A stretch of 64,000 nt of DNA from Serendipita indica DSM 11827 (Eukaryota; Basidiomycota; Agaricomycetes; Sebacinales; Serendipitaceae). Both the position numbers and the translations under genes were made by a program. Below, piece after piece: positions 1-12,474 of the stretch. The stretch is taken from positions 2,666,001-2,730,000 of the forward strand of contig CAJVGD010000002.1 of NCBI GenBank assembly GCA_910890315.1. The letters run 5' to 3'. The notes beneath the pieces are model-generated. The model saw nothing but the letters and a program-made list of their open reading frames with translations, was not told the DNA's origin and searched no databases. Numbering within the stretch: position 1 is the stretch's first letter; the number at the start of each line of letters is the position of its first letter.

Positions 1-103
1 TCGAAGCCATTTCTTTAACAGTAAACTTTCCTTGTATCCGCCGTGTTGTTAGCCACACACCACACGCGTACAACTTTTTGACGCCTGCCTAATCTTTCTC
101 AAA

Positions 104-2083
104 ATGCAGCGCGGGCTTCCAATGGTGAATAAATGCGAGATTTGGACTTAATCACGGCTAATAATTTGTTTTGACAGCAACCGACGGTCGTCCTCTTGCG
201 CGAGGGTACAGATACATCGCAAGGGACAGGCCAATTGCTCTCCAACATCTCTGCATGTCTCGCGATCGCAGATACGCTTTCATCGACACTTGGTCCACGT
301 GGAATGGACAAGCTTATTGTCAATGACCGCGGAGAGGCTCAGATCACCAACGACGGCGCGACGATTCTCAAGCTTTTGGATATCGTCCATCCTGCAGCCA
401 AGACACTCGTTGACATTGCGCGTGCACAGGATGCGGAAGTAGGCGACGGCACGACGAGCGTCGTTTTGCTTGCGGCTCAGTTCTTGAAGGAGATACGGTC
501 GTATATTGAAGAAGGGATGAGCCCACATATCATCATCAAAGGTTATAGAATGGCTGCTCAGATGGTGCGCGCACTCTCTGGATGGCAAGCAGAGCTAACA
601 CTGCACTTTGCAATTAACAGGCGGTAGATCGTATCAAAGAGATACAAGTATCTATCGATAAAACAGACTCAAAGTATGCTATATGTCTCGAGTTGATCTA
701 TGTAATGACCATTTCTCAGACGCTTCCGCGACCTCTTGATCAAATGCGCATCTACGTCGATGTCGTCCAAGTTGATACAAAGCCAAAAACCATTCTTTGC
801 AAACATGGTGGTAGATGCCGTCATGTCGCTGGATCAGGATGACCTAGATGAGAGCCTGATCGGAGTCAAGCGGATTTCTGGCGGTGGTATGCAGGTACGC
901 ATGACTTGAAGAATTGTTGACAAGTTCTGATACGTTTCAGGACTCTATGCTCATCCAGGGCGTGTCCTTTAAGAAGACATTCACGTATGCCGGTGCAGAA
1001 CAACAACCAAAATCATTCAAGAACCCCCTGATTCTTTGTCTCAATGTCGAGCTCGAATTGAAGGCGGAGAAAGACAATGCCGAAGTTCGGGTCGAAGCTG
1101 TCACGGACTATCAAGCAATCGTCGACGCCGAATGGGAAATTATCTACCGTAAATTACAGCTCATTGAGAAGACAGGTGCAAAGGTCGTTTTGAGCAAGCT
1201 TCCTATCGGCGATCTGGCGACGCAGTGGTTCGCCGACCGTGACATTTTCTGTGCTGGGCGTGTCCCCGCACAAGACCTTCGCCGTGTCGTCCAAGCCGTC
1301 GGTGGCTCAATTCAGAGCACATGTTCAGATATTGATCCAGAGAAACACCTCGGAACTTGCGGTCGGTTCGAAGAACGACAAGTAGGAGGGGAACGATTCA
1401 ACGTATTCGAGGAGTGTCCCAAGGCGAAGACCTGCACGCTTCTCCTTCGAGGTGGCGCGGAGCAGTTTATCGAAGAAGTAGAACGAAGTCTTCATGACGC
1501 TATTATGGTCGTCAAGCGCGCGGTTAAGAATGGAGATGTCGTCGCTGGCGGCGGAGCTATCGAGGTGTGAAATGTGCTCACTTTCACCAGAGTCTCTAAT
1601 AGTTCCCTAGATGGACCTGTCCGCACATATTCGTGCCAAAGCAAACGCAATTCATGGCAAGCTTCAATTTGTGGTTCTCGCCTTTGCAAAGGCATTGGAA
1701 ATAATCCCTCGTCAAATCTGCGATAACGCAGGTATCGACTCGACAGACGTATTGAACAAGCTTCGCATGCGCCACGCGCAAGGCCAGATCTGGGCCGGAG
1801 TCGATGTCGATGGTGCGGATGGCGTGCGAGATAACATGGAGGCCTTTGTCTGGGAGCCGAGTCTGGTCAAATTGAATGCGATCAGCAGCGCCGCTGAGGC
1901 GGCGTGCTTGATTCTCAGCGTGGACGAAACGGTCCGGAATCCACAGAGTGAAAAGGTGAGCGCTTCACTAGTGTACTGGATCGCTCTCATGCGTTCTTTT
2001 AGCCAAGCGGAGGTCCAAGAGCGCCGCCAGGAACTGCTCAGCGAGCACTTCGAGGGCGAGGACGCGGAATGCCCAGACGGTGA
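104..2083 (+). CDS. CCT7: T-complex protein 1 subunit eta (CCT7)
   Basis: Subunit of the cytosolic CCT/TRiC chaperonin, which folds actin, tubulin and other proteins with ATP. I read seven exons: 104-124, 178-564, 621-673, 720-894, 941-1564, 1611-1955 and 2003-2083. Together they give about 561 residues, the usual CCT length (yeast Cct7 is about 550). Visible group II chaperonin motifs are [28 protein letters not shown] and the ATPase motif GDGTTSV in the first third, and VVAGGGAIE before the C-terminal equatorial part. The opening ([15 protein letters not shown]) and the Arg/Gly tail ending GRGRGMPRR are typical of eta rather than other subunits. The start ATG is in a very short first exon, so a different 5' end is possible. 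The remaining frame and introns are consistent throughout. Confidence 0.95.
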
Positions 2084-2525
2084 AAAGGAAATAAGGGGAA
2101 TTGGATAGCAGACTACTGGCGGCCGTTCGTCGGACTTACATACCTCCATTGTACGAATGGTCATCAAAGAGAATTGCGGCAATAATGGTTTGCGAGAGTG
2201 AGAATACAATGGGTCTCTCACGATCTCTAGGCGTCGACACAGGATTGGCCTTGCCCTGATGCCTGCAAATTCTGTGAGAATTCTCCATGCGATCGTCGAC
2301 TTCTGCGCTCGAAAGAGAGTATCGCGGGTCAATTTACACTCACGGGAAACTTTCACAGCTTCGCAGTTTGCGGGCAGGTTCGGATGTTAGAAACCGTTTA
2401 TAAGCTGTAGAGGGAGGACTCGTAGACGACTTCTTAGCCCGCCCGTCCGCGCTCGCCTCCCTTTCCCATCCGAATCTCAAGGGTTCGGCCCCTCTTCAAC
2501 TCTTCCCTTCTCCTCTACTTTCAAG
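2084..2525. other. Intergenic region CCT7 / DUF6533 gene
   Basis: No coding segment seen. A TATA-like TTTATAAG lies at about 2397-2404, roughly 120 bp before the next start codon, followed by a pyrimidine-rich stretch (2440-2520) of the kind common just upstream of fungal start codons. Confidence 0.4.
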
Positions 2526-4298
2526 ATGTCATATACACTGGCGGATATTATTAAATGGGCACAAGACCATGATATGTCGATGCAGCAGATTATGGAGGAG
2601 GCGAGAAGGTTGCCGTTAATCATGACAAACCTGCAGGCTTCGCGATATCTATCTGGTGTGTATTGAAGGGAAATGGTCGACTCGCTCATGATGGAATACG
2701 TCTAGCGGCGGGAATGATTGTTGTACTCTACGACACGATTCTTACTCTCCCGGATGTGGGTCAACAGCCTCGACGAATGGAGTCCCCTCTAACCGACTTG
2801 TATAATAGGAATTCCGATTCATTTGGCCCATGTCGTTTGGAGTCATCAAATCCATCTGGTTCCTCTCGAGATATGTTGTCCCGTACGTATACGAGTCCTG
2901 TCGAAGGGTATGTCACCTGACCAAAGTACAGAGGGTTGATCGTTCTTTACAACTATCGTATGGATACCGTCTCCCAAGTTGCCGTTTGCTCAATCCCCTT
3001 TAGAATTCTTCCAGGCCCGACCAGCAATGAGCGATGAGTTGTACGTCCGTCCTTCTCAATAATGAAGGGGCCACTCTCTGACTGCGCACACACAGTTGTC
3101 AGGTGTACATCTCCGGATTATCGTGAGTACCCAGGTTCGCAAAAGCCGAGACGAGACCGCATCCTTATCGGCGGGTGTTCCCACCTACACAGATGGTGTC
3201 TGAATATCTCGTTTGCGGCGAGCAACTGGCTTCTGCTCCTTCGGGTGTCTGCACTCTGGGGACGGAAGCGTGCGGTGATTTGGCCGCTGTATTTTTGCTA
3301 TTTCGCGCTGTATGTGGTCATCAGCGTGATTGTGGGTCTGGCTGTAGCCAGAATGTCGAGTGAGTCGAGTCTCTACTTTTTTGGCCAGGCCGTCCTTTGG
3401 TGGGAGAGCGGCGGGGTGTGTACCTGGGCTGACCTAGATCAGAACGCCTGGCGTACAATCCAATTATTGGGGCGTGCATGTTCACAGAACGAATACCGGC
3501 CAACTTGATCCATTCCCAGTGGCTCCCTGTGCGTTGATTCACATCGTGTACGCGAGGATACTCACGCCGGCTAGATTGTCTTTGACGTCGTCATCTTTAT
3601 TCTCACCCTTGTGAAAGCCAAGCAAGACAACATCGCATTGCGTAAGGGTTCGCGAGGCAATGCGCCTGTCCTCGTGAGTAACGGCGTCTTCTAGTATTTG
3701 GGATCACTGAGAATTTGGTTCAGTTTATTCTCTTCCGTGATGGTGGGATATACTGCGTCGTCATTATTGCCTTGCGTATCTTCAACTTTGTGGCCTGGGC
3801 GTTTCTGGACGAGTCCATGGTTTACCTTGCTATGGGTTTCCTATGGGCCATTGTCACGGCGCTGATCAACCGATTCTACCTCAACCTTCGACGTGTAGCA
3901 TATGCTACAGCGGCTGCACTCCTCACCAATGGCTCCATCCGCGAACGACCGATTGCACCTGGCTCTGGGAGACTACGAGAGTTGATAGAGGGGAATGAGA
4001 TGGCACGACGGGGAGCACAGTCACCTGGGAGTATGACGATGACAATATGCCCGTGATTGATGTTGTGCGTCAGGGGGATGTAGACGAGATGCTCATGGTG
4101 GATATTGAACGCCAGAGAGCACAAAGTGCACTTGGCCAGAGTCCACACTCACCACAAAGTCCGCAACAGGAGCACAGATGGAGATCGACGACGCCGCATC
4201 CACTGCCGATATACGAAGGCCATGGCGTAGAGGAAGAGGTGGTTGCACCTCCACAGAGGGGGATTCTGATCCAACAAGGTGTCACTGTGACTTACTGA
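2526..4298 (+). CDS. DUF6533-type multi-pass membrane protein
   Basis: Seven-span-like membrane protein of the DUF6533 group, which is expanded in Agaricomycetes; its molecular function is unknown. The protein opens MSYTLADIIKWAQDHD. The DUF6533 core is spread over several short exons: VVLYDTILTLPD, then EFRFIWPMSFGVIKSIWF, then GLIVLYNYR. Further hydrophobic segments follow near 3225-3350 (LYFCYFALYVVISVIVGLAV), 3575-3630 and 3715-3880 (a long span including YLAMGFLWAIVTALINRFY). The C-terminal tail is hydrophilic and predicted cytosolic, ending GVTVTY. To reach this tail the frame must change between about 3890 and 4000. A GT-AG intron at 3893-3999 restores it exactly but removes an otherwise open stretch; a frameshift is the alternative. 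Exon ends in the 2950-3560 part are approximate. Confidence 0.75.
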
Positions 4299-4613
4299 GA
4301 TGATAATAGTGTAATTTATGTCCTTGTTACTTGACTAAGTCTCGGTAAGCCAAGGCCGGCTGTTCCCGTGGCTATGGATCAAAACTTGAACTCGTCCAAG
4401 ACCGCGCCTTGTATCCCTCTCGACGCTCTTTATCTACTTTCAGTAATTCCAACGCTATCTGTACATCCCTCATTGCTCTTCTACGCCGTTTTCAACAAAC
4501 CACGCCGCACGCGACCCTCGACGGCCATCCAGACGGGGCACACCTGTTGACGGTGACGGTGAACGAGCACACGGGCTCTCTAAAAGGACGCTGTGATTGC
4601 CGTGCAAGAAAAA

Positions 4614-5354
4614 ATGTCCAAATCCTGGTGGACAACGCTCCCGGCGGTCCCAAAGCAAAATCGACGAGGGCCACCGCCAGAGCCAGGATTCACAGATGAA
4701 GAACTACAATACCTCGAAAATACGCTACAAATTGTGAGTAAAATTCGGTCGTCATCGTACCCACGCAGCAGCATCATTGCGACCCCCTTCTCTACGACCC
4801 CACTGGCCTGCTGCCGGCCTTGAGGTCATGTCGACTCCGCAGAAGATGCTGACGTTCTCCCGAACCTTGAATGACGCCAGATTGAATCAATATCTATGGA
4901 CACGCTGGGCCTGAACGAGATGGACGACGCCGAGAGCGTTCAAGGCGAGTACGCAGCTCGCTCGAGCTCGCGACACGACACATCTACAAAGCGAGATAAG
5001 ACGCAAAGAATCCGTTCTCGAACATCGTCCCAATCTGGAGCGAGTGCAGTCGCCAAACTTGCTGCTGTACTCCCCGAACCGGTTCGGCTCCGCGTCTCGG
5101 ATGCGCAGATGTGGGCCGTCACTCACCCCAACACGGTCGCAATGTTTCTCGTCTTTGTGGCGAGCGCATTGCTGGCCCGTGGCGGGAGCAATGTGCATTC
5201 GATCATCGCCGTGGCTTGCTTGATGGCCGGACTCAAGATTATGGCGGCGACTGAAGATGGATTCGAAATTCCTAGGGTTCCTCCTCCACGATATACCGCA
5301 CATCCACCACCTCGGACCCAGTCTGCTATACCCGATATGCCACTTGACGAATGA
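4614..5354 (+). CDS. Small predicted membrane protein, unrecognised
   Basis: I do not recognise this family. Two exons (4614-4733 and 4881-5354) give about 197 residues. The ATG at 4614 is preceded by a run of A, and the donor GTGAGT at 4734 is strong. The N-terminal 50 residues are hydrophilic (FTDEELQYLENTLQI). A Ser/Arg-rich linker follows. Two adjacent hydrophobic stretches lie near the C-terminus (TVAMFLVFVASALLARGG and HSIIAVACLMAGLKIMA), which suggests a hairpin in the membrane with a Pro-rich tail (VPPPRYTAHPPPRT). An in-frame, longer N-terminus from the ATG at 4593 is possible. Confidence 0.6.
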
Positions 5355-5826
5355 GAATCTGCTCGTCTTTCTCAGCTGTGGATCCTCTCCCTCTGTTCTC
5401 CCTCTCTCCCACTCGATTTGACACACGCCCGGGATTCTACGCTATGGGGTATATTTTTGACCGTGCCGTTGACGCGCACACCGTCATTCCTCGTGTACAC
5501 TTGTGAATGTAGCTGGCTGATTATAACTACATGGATTCTATGGGACCCATTTAGAACCTAGGGCCGCTGCCACTTTGGGTGGCCCTGAGGGATTCTGAAA
5601 GGGCTGGCGTCGGCCTGCCTAATGAGACAAAACGGACGCGTGATGCAACGCTTCCCCTTGCGTTCGCTGCCGCCCCTGGGGCCCGCCTTTGCCATATGCG
5701 AACTCCGGCTAAGGGCGGCACTCTTCTCTTAACCTCCCCCTCGTCGCTCCCTCGTCGCCCGTTGCGCCGCTCGAGCACTCGTAGACGCGGATCAGCACTC
5801 GATAGCGCCCTTTGGCACGCTCTCCG
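5355..5826. other. Intergenic region before F-box gene
   Basis: Small open frames occur on both strands here, but none has a convincing start, splice pattern or recognisable protein. I treat the stretch as the downstream and promoter region between the two flanking genes. Confidence 0.35.
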
Positions 5827-7834
5827 ATGGCCACAGAGTAAGTATCAGACTTTGGTCCACCTTTCAGAGCTCGTAAAGGATCCATACATGCGTTTCGGAT
5901 GCGTTTCGATGTAGTTTTTGACCATTCCTAGGCTCGAAGTCACCGTCCTCGAGGACCTGGACGCGAAACGGCTCCTCCTCCAGCGAGACTTGGAGTTGCT
6001 GGACAAACAGCGCGCTCACGTTCTCGCACGCAACGCTCCCATTCGTCGCATCGTAGACGATATTCTCGCATACATCTTTGAGCTCGGAGCTGGCACCCCG
6101 GACGTCGTATTTGTAGAACGGGTGTCCTCGGTCAGTCGCCACTGGCGCAACGTTGTGCTCCGAACACCCTCGGCATGGTCCAATATCATCCTCGACAGAC
6201 GCATCTTCCCGCAAGCCAGCCTTCAGACTTTCATCCGGCGGACAGAAGTCTTTTTGCAGCGCTCCCAGTCCGCGCCGCTCACGCTCATGCTCGATCTCCT
6301 GCCGATATCATTTGAGAATGATGTCCAAAGGTTAATGGACCTGCTACACGACCATTTCCCGCGCTGCGCGGTGCTTCATCTGCATTGCGATGCCAATTAC
6401 TTTGCCACCATTGCTCGCCCACTGTCGTCGCTCGGACCGATGCTCCGCGAACTCGATATTCGGACGTCGCATTCGAATATGAACCCCGTGACGCTGACAC
6501 TCGCAGAAGTCGCGGGGTGCATCCCGTCCTTGCAGTCGCTCGTATTGAGCAATCTGCCCCCGAGTTGCCTCCCGTCCACCCACTACCCAGCCCTCAAGCA
6601 TTTGCAATTGCATGGTGTTCAATGGCATTTCGGGAATGATGGATCCGGTGAATGGCCCTGGTCGGCGACGGCCAACCTATTGGATGCGGCTCCGAACCTC
6701 GAATCGCTCGTCCTCAATCGCATGGAATTTATCCTCGACGGTACCGAGTTGTTGACGCCACGCAACCTTGTCCTCAAACGACTTGAGTCGCTCACGTTCG
6801 AGTGCATGGAGACGCGATCGATTGCGATTGTGCTCGAGTCGCTCCATGCACCTAGACTCAAATCGCTCAAGATGCGGTATGATCCGACCAAGATGGGTGA
6901 CCATTGGTGCATCCATCGCCTCGAGGCGCCGTGTGTGGCTGGGATCGAAGAGTTAGAGGTCGAAGGGTATGCCGTCTATGGGTCCAACTTGCCGTGGTTC
7001 CTCAGGACGCTCGCGATGGTTCCTCATTTGAAAAAGCTCACCATATCCAATCCGCCACTGTTCCTGGACTCGCGGTTCTTTGACATGATGTCCACGGGTC
7101 CAAACTGGCTCGTCCCACGCTTGAACGAGTTGGTCTTGATCGCGTGCGCCAACCTCCACGGACAAGATCTGATACGCCTCTTACGCGCACGCTCCATTCA
7201 TGGTTCCGGAGGAGGTGGTGGCACCTCTTCATCTGGCGGGTCGAGTTCTCCGAGTGGGGTGTCCCCCATTCGCACCTTGACGTTACGTATGCCACCCTGG
7301 AATATGTTTGAAGACGATATCCTCTCAGTGTTGAGGCTCAATGTGGATGAGCTTTGCCACATGCCAATGGAGCCCTACAGCTCGGATCGATATCTCGCCG
7401 CACATTCGCCCATGTTCCGAGCGCCCACACCTGCACCGCTACTGGGTGGCGGGACGGATGGACAAGTCAATGCACAACAACAAACACACCATCAAATTGC
7501 CGCACCTCCACCATGGGACGCACCCCCTTTACTCGGGACGCCGTTTGGCGATGCGGATATGGGCTTTATCCCGCAGTTTCACCAGCCGCCCTTTACGGGC
7601 CAGACCGCGACGCCTACGGGAAGTCAGAGTATGGTAACCTCGACGAGCACCGGGGTGAGAGGGAGCAGTCGACGCCGGCGCTCGACGTCGACGGCATCTG
7701 CTCTTTGGGCGAGTATGGGGCTCGAGTCCGAGTTGGTGCAGGATGTAGCCACAGTGCTCCTCGTAGCGTCTGCTACGGCTCTTACGACCTCGATAGCGTG
7801 CTATCACCTGCTTTCACGACACATACGGGTTTGA
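5827..7834 (+). CDS. F-box-like protein with C-terminal hydrophobic anchor
   Basis: Probable substrate adaptor of an SCF ubiquitin ligase. A tiny first exon (5827-5837, encoding MAT plus two bases) is joined by GTAAGT...CCTAG to exon 2 (5932-7834), for about 637 residues. An N-terminal coiled stretch (LEVTVLEDLDAKRLLLQRDL) precedes the F-box-like segment (IRRIVDDILAYIFELG, then VSSVSRHWRNVVLRTPSAW). A leucine-rich middle follows in which motifs such as LESLVLNRME and LKHLQLHGVQW recur. After a Gly/Ser run (SGGGGGTSSSGGSSSPSG) comes a low-complexity part. The last 30 residues contain a hydrophobic stretch (VATVLLVASATALTTSIACY), which is unusual for an F-box protein. The target is unknown. Confidence 0.8.
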
Positions 7835-9014
7835 CTCGTTTTTCTTCTTCTGAAAATTGGGTTGATTGACCATGGACACGACTGCGTACGTTGGACAAGA
7901 AACACAGTTATACCGTATGCTTTTCCTCGTTTTCTTTTTTTTTTCTCATCGACCCGTCTTGTCTTTCGCCATGCACGTTCATCTCTTTCTCTTCTCCCTC
8001 CATTTCACGACACGAAGGGTCCCTGCTGTATTTTCCATCATGATCACAAATAGGCTGCGTTGTACGATATGCAGGGGAATTCGAATGATATTTCACCCTA
8101 TTTCGAACTTGGACTCTGACCACTGCCTGTCATATTTTATGCGCTGAGCATACACCGCGGCGTACAGTTAGACATGTATTTTATGCATATACGGGCGACT
8201 ACTTCTCATCTCAGTCTGTAAAGGTATGTCCTTTCTTAGAAGTGGGACGTCGGGAATCATAATTAAATAGGCGAATCGCGGTATCCTTCAAGGATGGCTT
8301 TTTTGGTGGATGGCTGGCGTTTTGGAGCGCTTGCAAAGGCAGGGACACGCTCCTCTAGCGCCCCGTCCGAAAATACACTGGAGATTCGCAGAGTATCCAC
8401 CAGTAACTACAGGATTCCTGCACATATTCCATCCTAATTCACAGTCCACTCGCAACGATACACGATGCGGATTGGCTGAGTGCATTTGGCGAAGTGATCA
8501 AAGTCCCTTGACCATTTTGCCCTTTGGTGGCGAAACAATGACAATCTGCGTCCAATAGATGGAGAGGGCCCTGAAAAATCACCCGTGGGACATAGGATAC
8601 GGCACTGCCTGCATTGAAAGAAGGTAGCATGGCTGACCGTTGTTCCTATTCTCGACATCACGTGATCCTTTCAGGCCGTATTGTGAGTGGATATGGGAAC
8701 ACCTGTTCTTCCATCCCTCACTTTGACGTGCGCCCCACCTGCAGAGTACACCAGATCAGGCCCTCTCCCAGCACGTCGAAACGCGCCCGACTGGATTGCT
8801 GGGCCTGGAGGCTAAGGGATCCTTACCGCTCCATGCGCCTCGACGCTCTGATGGGTCGAAAATTTTGTGATCCGCCGTATATTCAAAAGATCAAGGCGGA
8901 TGGGCATAAATACCGAGCAAAAGTAGACAGTCCGCCATCAGCTTTGATCCTCATCACACTCGAAACCCATTCTCACTGCTCGCCAGACATTCCGTCTCCA
9001 AACCGCTCTTGATC
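7835..9014. other. 1.2-kb intergenic region upstream of the calpain pair
   Basis: No supported gene. A T-rich tract lies at 7932-7946. Short open frames at 8310-8558 and 8614-9012 have no recognisable product and poor codon structure. A TATA-like CATAAATA at 8905-8912 is about 105 bp before the ATG at 9015 and is a plausible promoter element of the first calpain copy. Confidence 0.4.
8905..8912 (+). promoter_or_regulatory. TATA-like element upstream of first calpain copy
   Basis: CATAAATA lies about 105 bp before the ATG at 9015 in an otherwise GC-balanced stretch. The spacing suits a fungal core promoter. This is inferred from sequence and position only. Confidence 0.35.
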
Positions 9015-12000
9015 ATGCCTCGGCCTGATACTACCGCTCAACATGATACGGCAACCAACGCTGCAGGTGGCGGTCGCAAAGCGAACAAAAAGGCAATCGA
9101 CGCCGCGAAGCGCAAGACGGAGAAGACGTTCAAGCAGTCTCAGATATCCGTCGGTTTGCTCTTTACGAGCGAGCTGCAGGCTGCCGTCAAGCGCTGCTCT
9201 CGTAAAGTTCAGCATATTGCAAAGCATTGCAGGGCGAGGGATTCAAAGTTTAGGTACGTATACTTCTATATACAAAGGCAGAGATGTCCTCACAATCACA
9301 ATGCAGGGATCCCGAGTTTGACCTGGAGAACGACGAGAGATTGTGCCTGTATGGGTTGAATATCCCAGAGGAGGAGAGCGACCAGTTGAACCCTGCGGCA
9401 GTGATGAGGGTCACTGAGATTTAAGATGAACCATTCTTCTCCAAAGATGGCTTCTCATCGAGCGATCTTAGTCAAGGGGCACTTGGTGAGTGTACACGAG
9501 GTTGTGGCGATTTGTCCTGACGTCGTGCTAGGTGACTGTTACTTTATCAGTGCTCTGGCAAATGGTATGTAGTCTCCTATCCATCGATATTGTTGGCCTG
9601 ATGTGATGCAGTCGTGACAATCACTGGTCTGCTTGAACAGATTTGTGTTGCCCAGGAGCCAGTGGTCGGCGTATACGGCTTCATCTTCTTCAGAGATGGT
9701 GCTTGGGTCGATGTGATCATCGACGATCAACTGTTCGTCTCATTTCCAGAAGATGAATCTCTTTCACAAGAAGCTCGTGCACAAGGGACCGTGGACGAAT
9801 ACAATATTCGGGTTCGAAAGGGCAACAAGGTGCTTTATTTCGCCAAGTCTATGACAGAAGGAGAGACATGGGTGCCTCTCATCGAAAAGGCCTACGCCAA
9901 ACTGCACGGCAACTATCATTACATCGTCGGCGGATTCGCCAATGAAGCCATCGAGGATTTGACCGGTGCGGTCTGCAGCCGCACGTCTATCAACTACATT
10001 CTCGATCCCAACAAGTTCTGGAATGAGCTTGTGGCTACGGCTGGTCGTACTAGGCTCTACGGATGCTTCTTACGAGGTGACGACCAATCGGCTTCAGATG
10101 TCCACGACAGCGAGTACGGTCTCATTGCCTCGCATGCCTATACGGTCCTTAAGGCCGTCGAGTAAAAAGGCAAACGGTTTGTGCTCGTTCAGAACCCATG
10201 GGGCTCAGGGGAATGGAAGGGCCGCTGGAGTGATGGCTCAAATGAGTGGACAGCAGAATGGAAACCGGTTCTCAAGATGCTCAAACACGAGTTTAATGGA
10301 GAAGATGGCGCGTTTGTCATGGAGTTTGGTGACTTTTTGACCAATTGGACCAAGGTCGACTGTGCCAGACTTTTCGACTACATGGGCCTCGTCGGACATC
10401 TGGCTGCAAATGGGCGGTCTCGGACCTTTGCACCCTTGGACATGGGGAAATATATCTTGTGAGTCATCTTCTACTGAGTTTTCACCTCCTGACGTCCATC
10501 TCCAGATACCATCTCGGTCCCGGAAGCCACTCCTGCAGTCATTGTTCTTCGTCAGCTCGATACACGCTATTTCCGAGACATATCCTGTTCACTCCTCTAT
10601 ACGATGGAATTTGTCTTGTTCCGCAAGGGATCCAACGAGGCACTTGCTGTATCACCTCGCGCACACGCCATTGATCGCAGCCAAAGCGTCGAGGTCGATC
10701 TAAAGGCGGGCGAGTATGTCGTTCATGTGGGTATTGATTGCGTCTTCTGTCCGTATCTGACACCGAACAGGTCCGCTTGGACTCGTTGGTTCGCAGGGAT
10801 GTGGTGTGTAGAACGGGATCGAGTTTGGTTAAAGGCTCATTCTCTTCTAGGATTACTTTGAAAAGCAGATGAGCAATTGGGATGCGCAAGTCCTCAAGCG
10901 CGTCTTGGCTCAGCGGGCGATTGCCTATTCCAAGGCGTCCAGTACGTCTAGCTTTGCACATGTTATCATAATTAACGACCCTTGTAGATTCTACCTCCGA
11001 GTATGATCTATTTGCAGATCTGAAGCACCAACTAACCCAGAGTGTAGATGGAACGACACCATTCCGACTTCGTTGCGGTCGCTCGCTGGTCAGGACTTGA
11101 CTTCTCTTGAAATCCTCAAAGTCGAAAAGAAGCGACGGGAGCAAGCTAAGCGGATGGAGGAACTTGCTGGTCAAGAGTACGAAGAGGGGGGAGAAGAGGA
11201 AGAAGGCGGAGACGAATACGAAGAGGAAGCGAACGAGGAAGGAGATGCAGAAGCAAAAGCGGAAGCGGAAGACGATAACCAGGTTGTCCATCAAGGGATC
11301 AGCTGCGACAACTGTAGGGCCAGCCCTATATCGGGGACCCGCTACTCTTGCAACAGGTAAGTAGATTCTATTCCCCTCACTCTGATGGTACTGATACATA
11401 TATCGCAGTGAAGAGCATCCGAACTATGACCTTTGCCAGGATTGCTTTGGCGACTGCGATCATGATCCCGAACATGAGATGATTATCATCCCTGTTCCAC
11501 GAGGCGAGAAGCCTGTTCATAAGGGAATCTATTGCAGTGATTGCGGGTATATCGTCAAGGGTACCCAATATAACTGCCTGAGGTAAGACTGCCGAAGCCA
11601 ATCTCCTCCTCATTGACTAAGCCCTTGGACAGCGAGGATTGCGAAGACGCCAACCTATGCGAGGAATGCTTCGGAAAGGGGGAACATGACCAAACCCACG
11701 AGATGTGGATGATGCCTCTTCCGCAATCGAGCACTGAGGACGACGACGGCGTTGGTTTCGAAACAGACAGGCCCGTGCATCCTGGTATACAATGCAATTC
11801 GTGTGGAATGGTTCCAGTGGTAGGGCCGCGGTTCAAGTAGGTCATTATAGCGCCGTCTCTAACAGTTTGCTGACTCTCCTGCAGGTGCATGGAGTCAGTA
11901 GTTTTGTCCGTTGACCACAATAAGATTCTGACTGATTGTAGTCCCAAGTGTACGGAGTACGACCTGTGCGAGGATTGCTTCGCTCGAGGTGTCCATCCTT

Positions 12001-12218
12001 CAGACCACCGGATGCTGCGACTCGACGACCCCAACGAGGCGCTTCATCTCAATCCAGCGGTATGCTCTCGTTCTTCAACTGCTTGTAACGCTATTGATGG
12101 ATTGTCTTGGCAGGCCGCGGCGGAAGGGTCGACATTGGTGCTAGGTTTGAGGGTCAACACTCGCAAAGGCGCAGCGGCGGTGCTCGGTGGACAACTCAAA
12201 CACGGTTCACTGAAGTAG
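9015..12218 (+). pseudogene. Calpain-type protease with ZZ fingers, first copy, inactivated
   Basis: A closely similar tandem copy of the intact gene that follows. The N-terminal basic region (GRKANKKAIDAAKRKTEKTF), the calpain catalytic core and three ZZ-type zinc fingers are all recognisable. The core shows LGDCYFISALA with the active Cys, SHAYTVLKAVE with the His and VQNPWGSGEWKGRWSD with the Asn. The copy at 12475 provides the comparison. The Trp codon in its EIWDEP is TAA here (9422-9424). The Tyr codon in its AVEYNGK is TAA here (10163-10165). The reading frame shifts near 10378-10382, between ARLFD and the conserved HPWTWG. Downstream exons (C2-like domain III, Glu-rich linker at 11150-11280, fingers CDNCRASPISG, CSDCGYIVKG and CNSCGMVPVVG) stay open, so the decay seems recent. 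Translation by read-through cannot be excluded, but three lesions argue for a pseudogene. Confidence 0.8.
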
Positions 12219-12474
12219 AAGTAAAGAGCATAGGAGCTCCGTTGCCAGCAAGACCAAGTTGACTCGGAATTTGAATTTGAAACGTGTGACCACGAAAAAT
12301 ATGACTGATTGTGTATCTGGAGTGATTGGCTGAGCTTTCAGGGGCTGGCCCATATGGACCTCGTTGGCGCTCACTTTCATCCCCGAACATAGCCGCCAGG
12401 GCACACCAACGGCTAGAAAAGGAGCGATCCATCAACCACCTTTCGTCTCTTCATCTTCGCCGTCTCCGTCACTC

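Noticed and set aside
1712-2356. 214-aa minus-strand frame
   Set aside because: Antisense of the last CCT7 exons.
8310-9012. Two short + strand frames upstream of the calpain pair
   Set aside because: No recognisable product and no splice sites; more likely promoter DNA.
10539-11399. 286-aa open frame on the minus strand
   Set aside because: It is the antisense of the Glu/Lys-rich linker of the first calpain copy. The Phe/Leu/Val-rich translation is a by-product of GAA/GAG codons.
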